Origin: Marivivens donghaensis
GTDB lineage: Bacteria; Pseudomonadota; Alphaproteobacteria; Rhodobacterales; Rhodobacteraceae
Assembly (NCBI RefSeq): GCF_011806565.1
Contig: NZ_JAATOP010000004.1
Span: 124,001 to 188,000 of the forward strand
Direction of reading: 5' to 3'
Length of the DNA: 64,000 bases
Below are positions 48,341 to 57,026 of the stretch, one piece after another. The notes below the pieces were generated by a model. The model worked only from the letters and a program-made list of their open reading frames with translations. It was not told where the DNA came from and made no database searches. The position numbers and the translations under genes are program-made. How positions within the stretch are numbered: position 1 is the first letter of the stretch; each line of letters opens with the position of its first letter.

Positions 48341-48883
48341 CTAGCTTAGAACGACTTCGGGTGCAATGACCTGACTGATCAGGCCACCAGTGTTCACCGC
48401 ACTATAAATGGATCGCGGCGGGCGAGCGGCCCCGTCCACGCTGCGGCAAACCCAGTTCCTTGCTTCCATTGATTTCAATGACTGAGACAGCGCACGATCC
48501 GTAATCATCGGCAGGTGTCGCTTGATGTCGATGAAGTGGCTGGGCCTGTGGAGCGAGGTCAGAACCGGCAAGGTCCATGACCGGCGCAGCAAGGGCCAAT
48601 CTTCTTCTGTCGAAACATCGCGAATTTTGTCGGCGATGGCCGCGACCGACTTTCCCAGGCCTGTAAGCTGGAATTCTGGGCGCAGCGGATGACCGTAACC
48701 CGGATTCCGTTCAAGCAAGCCCAGCTCGATCAGGTGATCCATGCTTTGTGCAAAGGCTGTCCTGCTTGCGCCCGTCGCAGACAGGAGGGGCGCTTGCCGC
48801 CCGGCGACACCCGAATGCAGGCTTGACAATATGGGTATCGCCCAAGCCCTTGAAGTGACGTTGACAAACAGCTTCATGTCCAT
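48341..48883 (-). CDS. HxlR-like regulator with two tandem winged helices
   Basis: A 180-residue DNA-binding protein. The two halves are alike: S-R-A-W-A-I-P-I-L-S-S-L-H (about 11-23) matches R-R-S-W-T-L-P-V-L-T-S-L-H (about 99-111), each followed by a recognition-helix region (R-T-A-F-A-Q-S-M and R-A-L-S-Q-S-L). A single HxlR regulator is one such domain, so this looks like a fused duplicate. Only 39 bases separate it from the divergent VOC gene. Ends immediately before the empty gap. Confidence 0.72.
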   Translation of the reverse strand: MDMKLFVNVTSRAWAIPILSSLHSGVAGRQAPLLSATGASRTAFAQSMDHLIELGLLERNPGYGHPLRPEFQLTGLGKSVAAIADKIRDVSTEEDWPLLRRSWTLPVLTSLHRPSHFIDIKRHLPMITDRALSQSLKSMEARNWVCRSVDGAARPPRSIYSAVNTGGLISQVIAPEVVLS

Positions 48884-48922
48884 AAAGTATAGTTAGTATA
48901 TTTTCATTAAAAAGGAAAGCCC
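48884..48922. promoter_or_regulatory. Compact divergent promoter with doubled AGTATA
   Basis: AGTATA occurs at 48886-48891 and 48895-48900, nine bases apart; read on the minus strand each is TATACT, a good -10 box. This 39-bp gap is A/T-rich and must hold both promoters and any operator. Minus-strand transcripts would be very short-leadered or leaderless. Confidence 0.45.
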
Positions 48923-49303
48923 ATGTCGCTCGTTACCTTGGATCACACCATCACCATCGCCATGTCGGTCGCAGATCGCCATGCAAGTGCAACATGGTAC
49001 GAAAGCATGCTGGGGTTTGAGCTTCTCTACCATGCCGATGAAGCAGGCTGGTCCGAGCTTCGGACGAACACGCCCGGCGTCGTCATTGGTCTTGGCGAGC
49101 ATACCAAGCCAGCACCCGGCAACTGTGTGCCCGTCTTTGGGGTCGTTGATCTGGATGCGGCCCGGCAGAAGCTGGAGCAGGCCAAAGTCAAATTTGATGG
49201 CGAGACGGATGTCGTCGAGGGCATGGTCAAGACCGCGACATTCTACGACCCCGACGGCAATGCGTTGATGCTTGCTCAGGATTTGACCGGAGGAATTGGG
49301 TAA
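48923..49303 (+). CDS. VOC-family protein
   Basis: A 126-residue glyoxalase-fold protein: L-D-H-T-I-T-I near 6-12, F-E-L-L-Y near 31-35, and T-A-T-F-Y-D-P-D-G-N-A-L-M near 105-117. AAGGAAA is at a good distance before the ATG. Divergent from the HxlR-like regulator, which likely senses a related small electrophile. Confidence 0.85.
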   Translation: MSLVTLDHTITIAMSVADRHASATWYESMLGFELLYHADEAGWSELRTNTPGVVIGLGEHTKPAPGNCVPVFGVVDLDAARQKLEQAKVKFDGETDVVEGMVKTATFYDPDGNALMLAQDLTGGIG

Positions 49304-49667
49304 CACCTTAATTTTTCGTGGCTCCTGCGCCGTGTCTGCCTCTGGCAGGCACGGCTTCAACTGCTCCTTATCGCACTTCTTCGGGGCTGTATGTTCAGCC
49401 GCAGTCGCCAGATCTGTCACCATAGCGGTCTTTTGAAGCCTTCGCAGCATTTGTCGGAATGGGCTCGAAGCGGTCATGCGGCGTTGCAGTAGGACGCACG
49501 CCCGGACTTATCCCCGCGTCCGTCGCTCCCGGCCCAAAGCCGACCTTCGCGCCAAGGGCGGCGGATGGCCGCTCCCAGCCCTTTCACGGCATTCGGACCA
49601 TTTCACCGATGTCCTCTGTCTCACGATCATGAGCGCGGATGTCCGCCCTTCCGATGGCTGTCTGCGC
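49304..49667. other. Gene-poor gap between VOC gene and Nit1C cluster
   Basis: A hairpin (49329-49355, GCCGTG-T-CTGCC / GGCAG-G-CACGGC) without T-run follows the VOC gene. The word GGCCCAAAGCCGACCTTCG at 49531-49549 resembles the tail of the 28-bp repeat region at 58682. No gene recognised. Confidence 0.45.
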
Positions 49668-50933
49668 TCAGATCTGGAGCACGCGCTGCCTTTCCACGAT
49701 CTGATCGGCGAGATGACGGCTGTCTTCTTCGATCCCGAGGAAGCGGCCCGAGCCCCACGTGTTCAGCCAGCCGAGACCGATGAAATACAACCCCGGATGA
49801 TCGGTGACGCCGCGATCAAAGACCGGCTTGCCGCGAGCGTCGAAGGCATCCGCCTCGATCCATGAATAGTCAGGCCGGAAACCGATGGCCCAGAGGACGG
49901 AGGTGATGCCAGCCTCGGCGAGGTTCAGGTCTGTCCGCTCTTGTTCCGGCTCCCAGACCTTGACGAAGGGCGGCGGGGCGGGCGCGTCGATGCCTTCGCG
50001 TGCGATGAAGGCGTCGATCTGGGTGCGGATGCCAACGTAGGAGCGGTCCGCATCGTCGAGGTTCTTTGCAAGATCCGGCAGGAAACGGACCTCCGTGCCC
50101 GCCATATCCGCCAGTGAGCCATAGAGCTCGACGCCATGATCGACGTGGAACTGGCGCAGGTCGATCTCCTTGCCGCCATCGCGGCCCGACATGTAGTGGT
50201 TCGTCTGGGTCAGCGCCTTCACCGGGTCGGGATGGGTGTCGATGGTAATGTCGTAGTGGCCGGCGTCATACAGCCAGTCCGTCGCATCGCGGCCCCGGTA
50301 CTTGCGCGGGCTGCGCGGGGCCGGGCCGACCGCCAGCGACACAGGGCGACCGGCGCGCACGAAGTCCTCCATCAGCTGCACGCCAGACTGGCCGGTGCCG
50401 ACGATCAGCACGCCGCCTTCGGGCAGCTGCTCGGGGCGGCGGTAGTCGACGGAATGCATCTGCACAATCTCGGGCGACAGGTTCTTCGCATAGGGCGGCT
50501 CGATCGGCGTGTCGTAGCCGCCGGTCGCGATGACGACCTGATCGCAGGTCCACTTGCCGATGGATGTCTCGACGGTGAACCCCTCGGCCGATGGCGCAAC
50601 GCGCGTCACTTCTACCCCTTCGCGCAGGTCGGGCTGGGACATGGCGCAGAAGGCGTCGAGGTAGTCGGTGATCTCGCCCCGCAGCATGAAGCCGTCGGGA
50701 TCGGTGCCGCCGTACTCCCGGTCGTAATGGAAATCCGGCAGGCGGCACTGCCAGTTCGGCGTCACGAGGCAGAAGCTGTCCCAACGGTTCACGCGCCACG
50801 AATGGAACCGGTGATGGCGCTCGAAGACGATGCTCTCAACGCCCTTTTGCTTCAGGCAATACGCGACGGACAGGCCGGCCTGGCCGCCGCCGACGATGAC
50901 GACGGGGATGTGCTGTTCACGGGTGTCTTTCAT
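49668..50933 (-). CDS. MSMEG_0569-family flavin-dependent oxidoreductase (Nit1C cluster)
   Basis: A 421-residue FAD/NADPH enzyme of the flavin monooxygenase type. G-G-G-Q-A-G-L-S at 15-22 binds FAD; a second G-T-G-Q-S-G-V-Q near 185-192 binds NADPH. It is the terminal gene of the nitrilase-1C cluster and matches the family called MSMEG_0569. It likely oxidises a nitrogen-containing intermediate, by inference from the fold. Start at 50933 with AGGAGG six bases ahead; a longer frame reaches 51230 but overlaps the next gene. Confidence 0.88.
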   Translation of the reverse strand: MKDTREQHIPVVIVGGGQAGLSVAYCLKQKGVESIVFERHHRFHSWRVNRWDSFCLVTPNWQCRLPDFHYDREYGGTDPDGFMLRGEITDYLDAFCAMSQPDLREGVEVTRVAPSAEGFTVETSIGKWTCDQVVIATGGYDTPIEPPYAKNLSPEIVQMHSVDYRRPEQLPEGGVLIVGTGQSGVQLMEDFVRAGRPVSLAVGPAPRSPRKYRGRDATDWLYDAGHYDITIDTHPDPVKALTQTNHYMSGRDGGKEIDLRQFHVDHGVELYGSLADMAGTEVRFLPDLAKNLDDADRSYVGIRTQIDAFIAREGIDAPAPPPFVKVWEPEQERTDLNLAEAGITSVLWAIGFRPDYSWIEADAFDARGKPVFDRGVTDHPGLYFIGLGWLNTWGSGRFLGIEEDSRHLADQIVERQRVLQI

Positions 50934-50956
50934 GGTGAGCCTCCTCGGGGTGGGCT

Positions 50957-51244
50957 TCAATGGGTGATGGACAGGCAGACGACGGTCGCGCCGTCCTGTG
51001 CCGCGTAGGTGGGGACGCGCGCCTCGATGGCGTCGAGCTGCGCCATGGCGGAAGAGCAGGCGAAGCCGTATTTCTTGGCGACGCGGCCCGAGGCGCGCTC
51101 CATGGCGATGCGCGCGCGGGTAAGAAAGTCGTCGAGCGGGTAGCTTTCGCCGGGGGTAAACAGCTCGGCCACGACGGAGGAGGGCGAATAGAGCGCCTCT
51201 TCGCTGCCGTCGGGCCAGCGGACGGTCCAAGTGGTTTCAGGCAT
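50957..51244 (-). CDS. MSMEG_0570-family small protein (Nit1C cluster)
   Basis: A 95-residue protein of the MSMEG_0570 nitrogen-starvation-response family: T-W-T-V-R-W-P-D-G near 5-13 and S-P-S-S-V-V-A-E-L-F near 20-29. It has no recognised catalytic residues. It overlaps the AIR-synthase-like gene by eight bases and is followed after 23 bases by the flavin enzyme. Confidence 0.88.
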   Translation of the reverse strand: MPETTWTVRWPDGSEEALYSPSSVVAELFTPGESYPLDDFLTRARIAMERASGRVAKKYGFACSSAMAQLDAIEARVPTYAAQDGATVVCLSITH

Positions 51245-52214
51245 CTGTGACTCCGAGATCGAGATAGGGGTGCGCGGCGTGGTCCCAGAACAGGGTTTCT
51301 GCGCCGCTTTGGTGCAGGGTGATGGCGCTGCCGGGGGTGACGGTGCCGATGGCCGCGGCCTCGATGCCGCGTTGTGCAAAGCGTTGGCAGGTGGCGTTGG
51401 CGTTCTCCGGCGTGGTCGCCAGGAGGAAGCCGAAGCTCGGGAAGCTGCGCAGCCAGCGGTCCAGCGCGACACCGGCGGGCGGCGTGACGGCGTCGAGGTC
51501 GAGGGTCATGCCCACGCCGGAACATTCCGCCAGCATCAGCGCCGTGCCGACGATCCCGCCCTGGCTGATGTCCTTGCCTGCATGGACGAGGCCGTCTTCG
51601 GCGAGGGTCGGCAGGATCTCCAGATCGCCACGCAGGCGGGGGCCGGGGGCCTCCAGCGCGGCGCAGAAGTTGTCGAAGTTGCGGTAGCTGCCGCGATGGT
51701 CGATGGCGGCGATGAGCGTGTCGCCCGGCGCGGCGTCGAAACTGGTGATGAGCCTCTTCGCGCGCCCAAAGACCGAAGCGGCGATGCTCAGTTCCTTGGC
51801 GGCAAAGTTTGTATGCCCGCCGACGATGGGCACCCCATAGGCCGCCGAGGCATCGCGCAATCCTTGCATCAGCGGCTGCGCCGTCGCCGCATCCGGGGCC
51901 CAGACCTGATCCACCAGCGCCACGGCGCGTCCGCCCATGGCGGCGATGTCCGAGAGGTTCACCATCATCGCGCACCAGCCCGCGAACCACGCATCGTCGC
52001 TGACGAATCCGGGAATGAAGCCTTCGCCCGCAATCACGTCGAATCCGCCCTCGGCGCGGGGCAGGGGGGCGGCATCGTCCCCGGGCCGCCCTTCGGAAGC
52101 CTGCGTCAGGCCGAGGGCCTGAACCGCTTGCGCGATCCCCAGCTTCGACCGGATCGAAGGATGAGATCGCAGGGTCTCGGCGAGGTCGTCCAATGTCGAA
52201 ACCGCGACGGTCAT
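51237..52214 (-). CDS. Sll0787-family AIR-synthase-like protein (Nit1C cluster)
   Basis: A 325-residue member of the PurM/ThiL/SelD/HypE ATP-using superfamily: P-G-D-D-A-A near 43-48 binds Mg-ATP, M-V-N-L-S-D-I-A-A-M-G-G near 84-95 and G-G-H-T-N-F near 129-134 are landmarks. These enzymes phosphorylate amide or acid oxygen, so it may activate a carboxamide made by the nitrilase-linked pathway (inference). Overlaps the acetyltransferase gene by four bases. Confidence 0.9.
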   Translation of the reverse strand: MTVAVSTLDDLAETLRSHPSIRSKLGIAQAVQALGLTQASEGRPGDDAAPLPRAEGGFDVIAGEGFIPGFVSDDAWFAGWCAMMVNLSDIAAMGGRAVALVDQVWAPDAATAQPLMQGLRDASAAYGVPIVGGHTNFAAKELSIAASVFGRAKRLITSFDAAPGDTLIAAIDHRGSYRNFDNFCAALEAPGPRLRGDLEILPTLAEDGLVHAGKDISQGGIVGTALMLAECSGVGMTLDLDAVTPPAGVALDRWLRSFPSFGFLLATTPENANATCQRFAQRGIEAAAIGTVTPGSAITLHQSGAETLFWDHAAHPYLDLGVTDA

Positions 52215-52756
52215 GCCTGCACCTTGCGGGGCCGCAGATACCAGCCCGCCACGGGATCGGCGCAGGGCGGATAGTGGTCGAGGCTGGCCACCATCTTCAT
52301 ATGCGGCGTGCCGTGCAGCGAGACCTCTTCGAGCGCACGCCAGTGCAGCTTTTCGAACAGCGGCACGTTCTGCATCTGCACATGGGCGAGGAAACGCTCT
52401 GCGCCGCGTGCGTGGGCGGTGCAGACCGCCAGCCGGATCAGCTCGGCCCCCAGCCGTCCCACCGCGCGAAAGTCGCTGTCTACGGCCAGGCGCGACCCCC
52501 ACCACAGGCCGGAGGCCTCCTCGTGGATGCGCACGGTGCCGACCACCTGGTCCGCCTCGTGGGCATAGGTCGAAAGCGCCACGAGATGGGTGGCGATCAG
52601 GTCGATCTCGTCGCGGTCGTGGCGGGCAAAGATCCCCTGTTCCTCGACGAAGACCCGGTGGCGCAGCGCCTGCGCACCCACCGCCTCGAACCGTTTCGAC
52701 GCGGCGCGGATGTAGTAGCCGGGGCAGGTGAACGCCCGTGGATCGAGTTCGATCAT
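52211..52756 (-). CDS. MSMEG_0567/Sll0786-family GNAT N-acetyltransferase (Nit1C cluster)
   Basis: A 181-residue GNAT-fold protein. L-R-H-R-V-F-V-E-E-Q-G-I-F near 31-43 is the opening strand-helix, and R-L-A-V-D-S-D-F-R-A-V-G-R-L-G carries the acetyl-CoA pyrophosphate loop (R-x-x-G-x-G/L). Overlaps the radical SAM gene by four bases. Its substrate is unknown; the family is strictly tied to this cluster. Confidence 0.9.
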   Translation of the reverse strand: MIELDPRAFTCPGYYIRAASKRFEAVGAQALRHRVFVEEQGIFARHDRDEIDLIATHLVALSTYAHEADQVVGTVRIHEEASGLWWGSRLAVDSDFRAVGRLGAELIRLAVCTAHARGAERFLAHVQMQNVPLFEKLHWRALEEVSLHGTPHMKMVASLDHYPPCADPVAGWYLRPRKVQA

Positions 52757-53877
52757 GCCGCCTCTCCCCCGGCTGTCTCGGGAACCTTCAGCTTCTCGTA
52801 TGTCGCCAGCGCCGAGCAGGCTCCGCATTTGCCGCAGCCTGCCTTCATGTCCTTGGACAGAATGCGTTCGCGGGCGATCATCTGGCCCAGGGGCCGCAGG
52901 ATGGAGGCCATGAACTCCGACGACGGCGCCGGATGGCTTTCCAGCGGCGTGCCCGAGATCGGGACGAAGGGCACGACGAAGGGGTAGACCCCCATGGCGG
53001 TCAGCCGTTCCGACATGGACAGGATCGCCTCCGGCGTGTCGCCCAGGCCCGCGAGGATGTAGGTGGAGACCTGCCCGCGGCCGAAGACCTTCACCGCCGC
53101 CTCGAAGCTCGAAAAATATTTTTCCAGCGGGACCGAGGCTTTGCCCGGCATGATCCGCTGGCGCACCTCCGGCGTCACCGCCTCGAGATGCATCCCCAGC
53201 GTGTCGATCCCGGCGTCGAACATGCGCTGGTGCCAGGCGTCGTCCTCGGGCGGCTCGCACTGGCCCTGAAGCGGCAGGTCGACGGCGGCCTTGATCGCGC
53301 GGGCGCTGTCACACAGCACCTTTGCCCCGCGATCCTTGCCCGCAGGCGTGCCGGTGGTCAGCACCATGTGGGTCACGCCGTCGAGCTCGACGGCGGCCTT
53401 GGCGACCTCGGCCAGCTGTTCGGGCGTCTTGTGCGCGATGGTCCGGCCCGCGGCGAGCGACTGGCCGATGGAACAGAACTGGCAGGTCTTCTTGCGACTC
53501 TCGTAGCGGATGCAGGTCTGCAACACGGTGGTCGCCAGGACGTCCTTGGAATGCAGCGCCGCGATATGGCTGTAGGGGATGCCGTCCGCCGTCTTCCGCT
53601 GGTAGAACTTCGCCGCCGTCGGAAAGCGCACCACGGCGACCTCCTCGCCGTGCTTCGTCACGCGGGCTTCGCCGGTGGCATCCGGGGCCTCGACGAGGAA
53701 CGGGCTGTCGAAGGACGGCGCCGTATGCACCGGGATCATAACGGTGCGCGCGCCGATGGTGATCGCCTTGTGGTCCGACGGACCGGCCCCGCCGCGACGG
53801 CTTTCCTGCCCGGCGCGGGGGTCGACAAGGCGCATCCCGTGGGTCTGCAAGTCATTGATAAGCTGGGCGTCAGACAT
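52753..53877 (-). CDS. MSMEG_0568-family radical SAM protein (Nit1C cluster)
   Basis: A 374-residue radical SAM enzyme. The cluster cysteines are C122, C132 and C135 (C-x9-C-x2-C), a wider first gap than the usual C-x3-C-x2-C. A second cysteine group C348-x2-C351-x2-C354 near the C-terminus could hold an auxiliary iron-sulphur centre. The TIM-barrel body includes the G-x-I-x-G-L-G-D-type segment (Y-I-L-A-G-L-G-D-T). Related to BioB/lipoate-synthase-like chemistry only in fold. Overlaps the nitrilase gene by eight bases. Confidence 0.9.
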   Translation of the reverse strand: MSDAQLINDLQTHGMRLVDPRAGQESRRGGAGPSDHKAITIGARTVMIPVHTAPSFDSPFLVEAPDATGEARVTKHGEEVAVVRFPTAAKFYQRKTADGIPYSHIAALHSKDVLATTVLQTCIRYESRKKTCQFCSIGQSLAAGRTIAHKTPEQLAEVAKAAVELDGVTHMVLTTGTPAGKDRGAKVLCDSARAIKAAVDLPLQGQCEPPEDDAWHQRMFDAGIDTLGMHLEAVTPEVRQRIMPGKASVPLEKYFSSFEAAVKVFGRGQVSTYILAGLGDTPEAILSMSERLTAMGVYPFVVPFVPISGTPLESHPAPSSEFMASILRPLGQMIARERILSKDMKAGCGKCGACSALATYEKLKVPETAGGEAA

Positions 53878-54829
53878 CCTGCTCTTCCTCCATCGGGGTC
53901 TCGATCACGTGGCGGGTGGGGGCGGGGCGCGTGTCGTGGTTCAGCGACAGCAGCTCCGGGCGGGCATAGTGGCCGACGCTGTCCATCATGCGCTTGCGCT
54001 TGGCCACGAGCTTCATGTCCAGATCGGCGATCAGGATGCCTTCGCCTGCCGTCAGCGGTTCTGCCAGATGACGGCCTTCGGGCGAGATGATGCAGGTCAT
54101 GCAGCCCGACCGCATCGCGCCCTGCAGCTTCGGATCGGGGTGGATCTGGGCGATCTGCTCCTCGGTCAGCCAGCCGGTGGCGTTGACGACGAAGCAGCCG
54201 GATTCCAGCGCGTGATGGCGCATGGTGACCTCGATCTGGTCGCGAAAGATGTCGCCCACGAGCGAGCCGGGGTAGTGCCCCGCGTGGATCTCCTCGTGCT
54301 GGGTCATCAGCGCGTAGCGGGCGAGGGGGTTGTAATGTTCCCAACAGGCCAGCGCGCCGACGCGACCGACGCGCGTGTCGACGACCTTCAGCCCGGCGCC
54401 ATCGCCCTGACCCCAGACCATGCGTTCATGGTAGGTCGGCGTGATCTTGCGGCGCTTGAGCGCGAGCGTGCCGTCCGCGTCGAAGATCAGCTGCGTGTTA
54501 TAAAGCGAGCCGTGGTCACGTTCGTTCACGCCCAGCACCACGACGACGCCGCGTTTGCGGCAGGCATCGGCGACGGCCTGCGTCTCCGGCGAAGGGACGA
54601 CAACGGCTTCCTTCATCAGTTCCAGGTGCGGCGCGCCCTGCTGCACCGGGGGCAGAACGAAGCTGAAATAAGGGTAATAGGGCACGAAGGTCTCGGGGAA
54701 GACGATGAACTGCGCGCCCTTGTCGGCTGCCTCGGCGATGGCGTTGAGGACGCGTTCGATGGTGCCGGCGCGGCCCGAGAGATCGGGCGCGATCTGCACG
54801 GCAGCGGCGCGGATGGTGTCGGTTCGCAT
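53870..54829 (-). CDS. Nitrilase, Nit1 subfamily (Nit1C cluster)
   Basis: A 319-residue C-N hydrolase. The catalytic triad is E46 (F-P-E-T-F), K128 (K-R-R-K-I-T-P-T) and C162 (A-C-W-E-H-Y-N-P-L). The C-W-E-H motif and size fit true nitrilases, close to Synechocystis Sll0784. Nitrilases hydrolyse R-CN to acid plus ammonia. In this cluster the substrate is not settled; small aminonitriles or cyanide-derived nitriles are plausible. It follows the Sll0783-like gene after two hairpins. Confidence 0.93.
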   Translation of the reverse strand: MRTDTIRAAAVQIAPDLSGRAGTIERVLNAIAEAADKGAQFIVFPETFVPYYPYFSFVLPPVQQGAPHLELMKEAVVVPSPETQAVADACRKRGVVVVLGVNERDHGSLYNTQLIFDADGTLALKRRKITPTYHERMVWGQGDGAGLKVVDTRVGRVGALACWEHYNPLARYALMTQHEEIHAGHYPGSLVGDIFRDQIEVTMRHHALESGCFVVNATGWLTEEQIAQIHPDPKLQGAMRSGCMTCIISPEGRHLAEPLTAGEGILIADLDMKLVAKRKRMMDSVGHYARPELLSLNHDTRPAPTRHVIETPMEEEQDV

Positions 54830-54849
54830 GGATTACCTCGCGTTGATCG

Positions 54850-54909
54850 AAAAGCCGGACCGGGGAGCCTCGGTCCGGCAGGGAGGGCGCCCGAGGGGAG
54901 CGGGCGCCC
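54850..54909 (-). terminator. Two tandem hairpins between the first two Nit1C genes
   Basis: Minus strand order: GGGCGCCCG / CGGGCGCCC (54885-54893 with 54901-54909, loop 7), then GCCGGACCG / CGGTCCGGC (54854-54862 with 54871-54879, loop 8) followed by TTTT. The second looks like a Rho-independent terminator inside the operon. It would let the Sll0783-like gene be expressed above the rest. Confidence 0.65.
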
Positions 54910-54917
54910 GGACGGCC

Positions 54918-55400
54918 TCAGACCGTCCAGGTGTCGAGCACCACGGCGTTGGCCTTTTGGTGCAGGAGGATGCAATCGAGCACGTCCTGCGGGGCAATCG
55001 GCGTGATGCCGGGGATCAGGGAGGGCTCGCCATGTCCATACAATGCCTGCAGGGCAAAACGGCAGGCGTAGACCTTGCCGCCCTCGGACATGAACTTCTC
55101 GAGGTTCTTGTTGAAGTTGAGGTGCCCCGGGAAGGCCTCGTCGCCCAGCGTCGGGAAACCGCGCTGGATGCCCAGCGTGACCCCCGGGCCGTAGAGCAGG
55201 ATCGAGGTCTCGTAGCCCTTGCGGTTCAGTCGGATGGCGTTGAGAATGTTGACCAGGCCGATGGAGCCTTCGAAGGCCACGGTGTGGAAGGTGACCAGCG
55301 CCTTCTCCCCTTCGTCGGCTTTCACATCCTCGAAAACCTTCTCCTCGTAGTTGACGAAGTAATCCCCGTCCTTGTGCGCTTCCTTGCTGACTTGCGGCAT
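54918..55400 (-). CDS. MSMEG_0572/Sll0783-family nitrogen-starvation protein (Nit1C cluster)
   Basis: A 160-residue soluble protein. It is the first gene of the cluster. [10 protein letters not shown] near 22-31, [10 protein letters not shown] near 112-121 and [11 protein letters not shown] near 142-152 suggest a DsrE-like alpha/beta fold, which is my inference. In Synechocystis the Sll0783 gene is induced by nitrogen starvation. GGAGG lies seven bases before the ATG at 55400. Confidence 0.9.
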   Translation of the reverse strand: MPQVSKEAHKDGDYFVNYEEKVFEDVKADEGEKALVTFHTVAFEGSIGLVNILNAIRLNRKGYETSILLYGPGVTLGIQRGFPTLGDEAFPGHLNFNKNLEKFMSEGGKVYACRFALQALYGHGEPSLIPGITPIAPQDVLDCILLHQKANAVVLDTWTV

Positions 55401-55658
55401 CCTGCCCTCCTTGTCGTGCGGTGTCGTTGACGAGGTCAGGCTGACAGCCACACAAAGGGGCAATCAATTTGCAGTCCTTTTTGCATACAATAAAAGACGC
55501 ACGATCCATGCCTGACTGGGGCATTTTGCCCAATTTGCAGGCATCGGACCCCGCAGGGGCGCAGCGAACGGACGGAAAAACCGGCCGCTCCATACAATAA
55601 TGCCTTCATTGTCTGGATTGATTCGCATACACGCAAGGAAAAGACCGAAAGAGACCGC
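55401..55658. promoter_or_regulatory. Divergent control region of the Nit1C cluster and its regulator
   Basis: In 258 bases two 10-mers each occur twice, in the same orientation: CAATTTGCAG at 55465 and 55531, and CATACAATAA at 55484 and 55591. CATACAATAA contains a -10-like TACAAT. Such repeated words are typical binding sites of MocR-type regulators. Confidence 0.5.
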
Positions 55659-57026
55659 ATGCTCGACTGGACCCCGGACAGCCTCACCCCCGGCAAGCCG
55701 CGTTACCTCGCGATTGCCGATGCCATCGCCGCCGACATCAAGGAGGGGCGGCTGACCGACGGGATGCGCCTGCCGCCTCAGCGCCGTCTGGCCGAGGCGC
55801 TGGGGATCGACTTCACCACCGTCTCTCGCGCCTACGCAGAGGCGCAGGCCCGCGGTCATATCGAAAGCCACGTCGGGCGCGGCACCTTCGTCAAGGGGCG
55901 CGTGGTCACCGACCGGCCCGATCCGTCGCGCGCGGGCGAGGCCGATCTCGCGATGAACATGCCGCCCGAGAACATGCCGCTGGAGCTGACCCGCAGGATG
56001 CAGGAGGGGCTGGGCTATGTCTCCGCCAACCTGATCGACCTCTTGCGCTACCAGTCCCCGACCGGGTCCGAACGCGACCGGGTCGCTGCGTCGAGCTGGC
56101 TGTCCATGCGCGGCATGGTTCCCGCGTTGGAGCGCGTGGCCGTGACCCCCGGCGCCCATGCCACGATGACCGCGATCCTGTCGCTGATCGCGCGGGCGGG
56201 GGACACGGTGCTCTGCGAAGGGGTCACCTATCCGGGGCTGCGCAACATCGCCGGACGCCTGCGGCTCAACCTCGTGGGGCTGCCCGGCGACGCGGACGGC
56301 ATCCTGCCCGACGCGCTGGAAGCCGCGATCCAGGCGCATGGGCCAAAGGCGCTTTACCTGAACCCGACGCTGCAGAATCCGACGACGCAGACCATTTCGG
56401 CCTCCCGCCGGCTGGAGATCGCCGAGGTGCTGAACCGCCACGCCCTGACGCTGATCGAGGACGACGCCTATGGCTTCATCCCGGCCAAGGCACCTGCGCC
56501 CATCGCGCTGCACGCGCCGGAATTGACATGGCATATCGGGGGCTTGGCGAAATGCATCGGGGCGGGGCTGCGGCTGGCCTTCACCATCGCGCCGACGCCG
56601 CGCTGTGCGCATCACCTGACGCAGGCGATCCGGGCGCTGTCGGTCATGCCCTCGCCGCTGTCGATGGCACTGACGACGCAATGGATCGAGGATGGCACCG
56701 CCGACAGCATCCGCCGCTTCATCCGATCGGAGAGCGCCGCGAGGCAGGCGATGGCGGCGGAGGTGCTGCAGGGGGTGACCTTCGACGGGGCGGAGAACGC
56801 CTTCAACCTGTGGCTTACGCTGCCGAAGGGCGTGGGCCGCGCCGATGTGGTAGCCCGTATGGCGCGGCGGCCGATCGGGTTGATGCCCTCGGATGCCTTT
56901 ACCGTGCTGGGCCAGCCGGGCGAGCATCTGCGGGTCAGCCTCGGCGGGCCGACCTCGCGCGAGGCCCTGCGCGAGCACCTGCACCACCTGTCGGCGGCAC
57001 TGGTGCCCAATACCTTCATGGGGTGA
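55659..57026 (+). CDS. MocR-type GntR regulator with aminotransferase domain
   Basis: A 455-residue regulator: GntR winged helix at ~10-80 (D-F-T-T-V-S-R-A-Y recognition helix) joined to a fold-type I aminotransferase domain that binds PLP as a sensor. The PLP lysine is K298 in G-L-A-K-C-I-G-A-G-L-R, where the more usual serine before lysine is alanine. It is divergent from the Nit1C operon and probably regulates it in response to an amino compound. GGAAAAG upstream of ATG. Confidence 0.88.
   Translation: MLDWTPDSLTPGKPRYLAIADAIAADIKEGRLTDGMRLPPQRRLAEALGIDFTTVSRAYAEAQARGHIESHVGRGTFVKGRVVTDRPDPSRAGEADLAMNMPPENMPLELTRRMQEGLGYVSANLIDLLRYQSPTGSERDRVAASSWLSMRGMVPALERVAVTPGAHATMTAILSLIARAGDTVLCEGVTYPGLRNIAGRLRLNLVGLPGDADGILPDALEAAIQAHGPKALYLNPTLQNPTTQTISASRRLEIAEVLNRHALTLIEDDAYGFIPAKAPAPIALHAPELTWHIGGLAKCIGAGLRLAFTIAPTPRCAHHLTQAIRALSVMPSPLSMALTTQWIEDGTADSIRRFIRSESAARQAMAAEVLQGVTFDGAENAFNLWLTLPKGVGRADVVARMARRPIGLMPSDAFTVLGQPGEHLRVSLGGPTSREALREHLHHLSAALVPNTFMG

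Noticed and set aside
47823-48344. 173-codon frame in the gap after the WYL gene
   Set aside because: No ribosome site and no recognised family; low-complexity composition.
55464-56987. 507-codon minus-strand frame opposite the MocR gene
   Set aside because: Shadow frame; it would also run through the divergent promoter.
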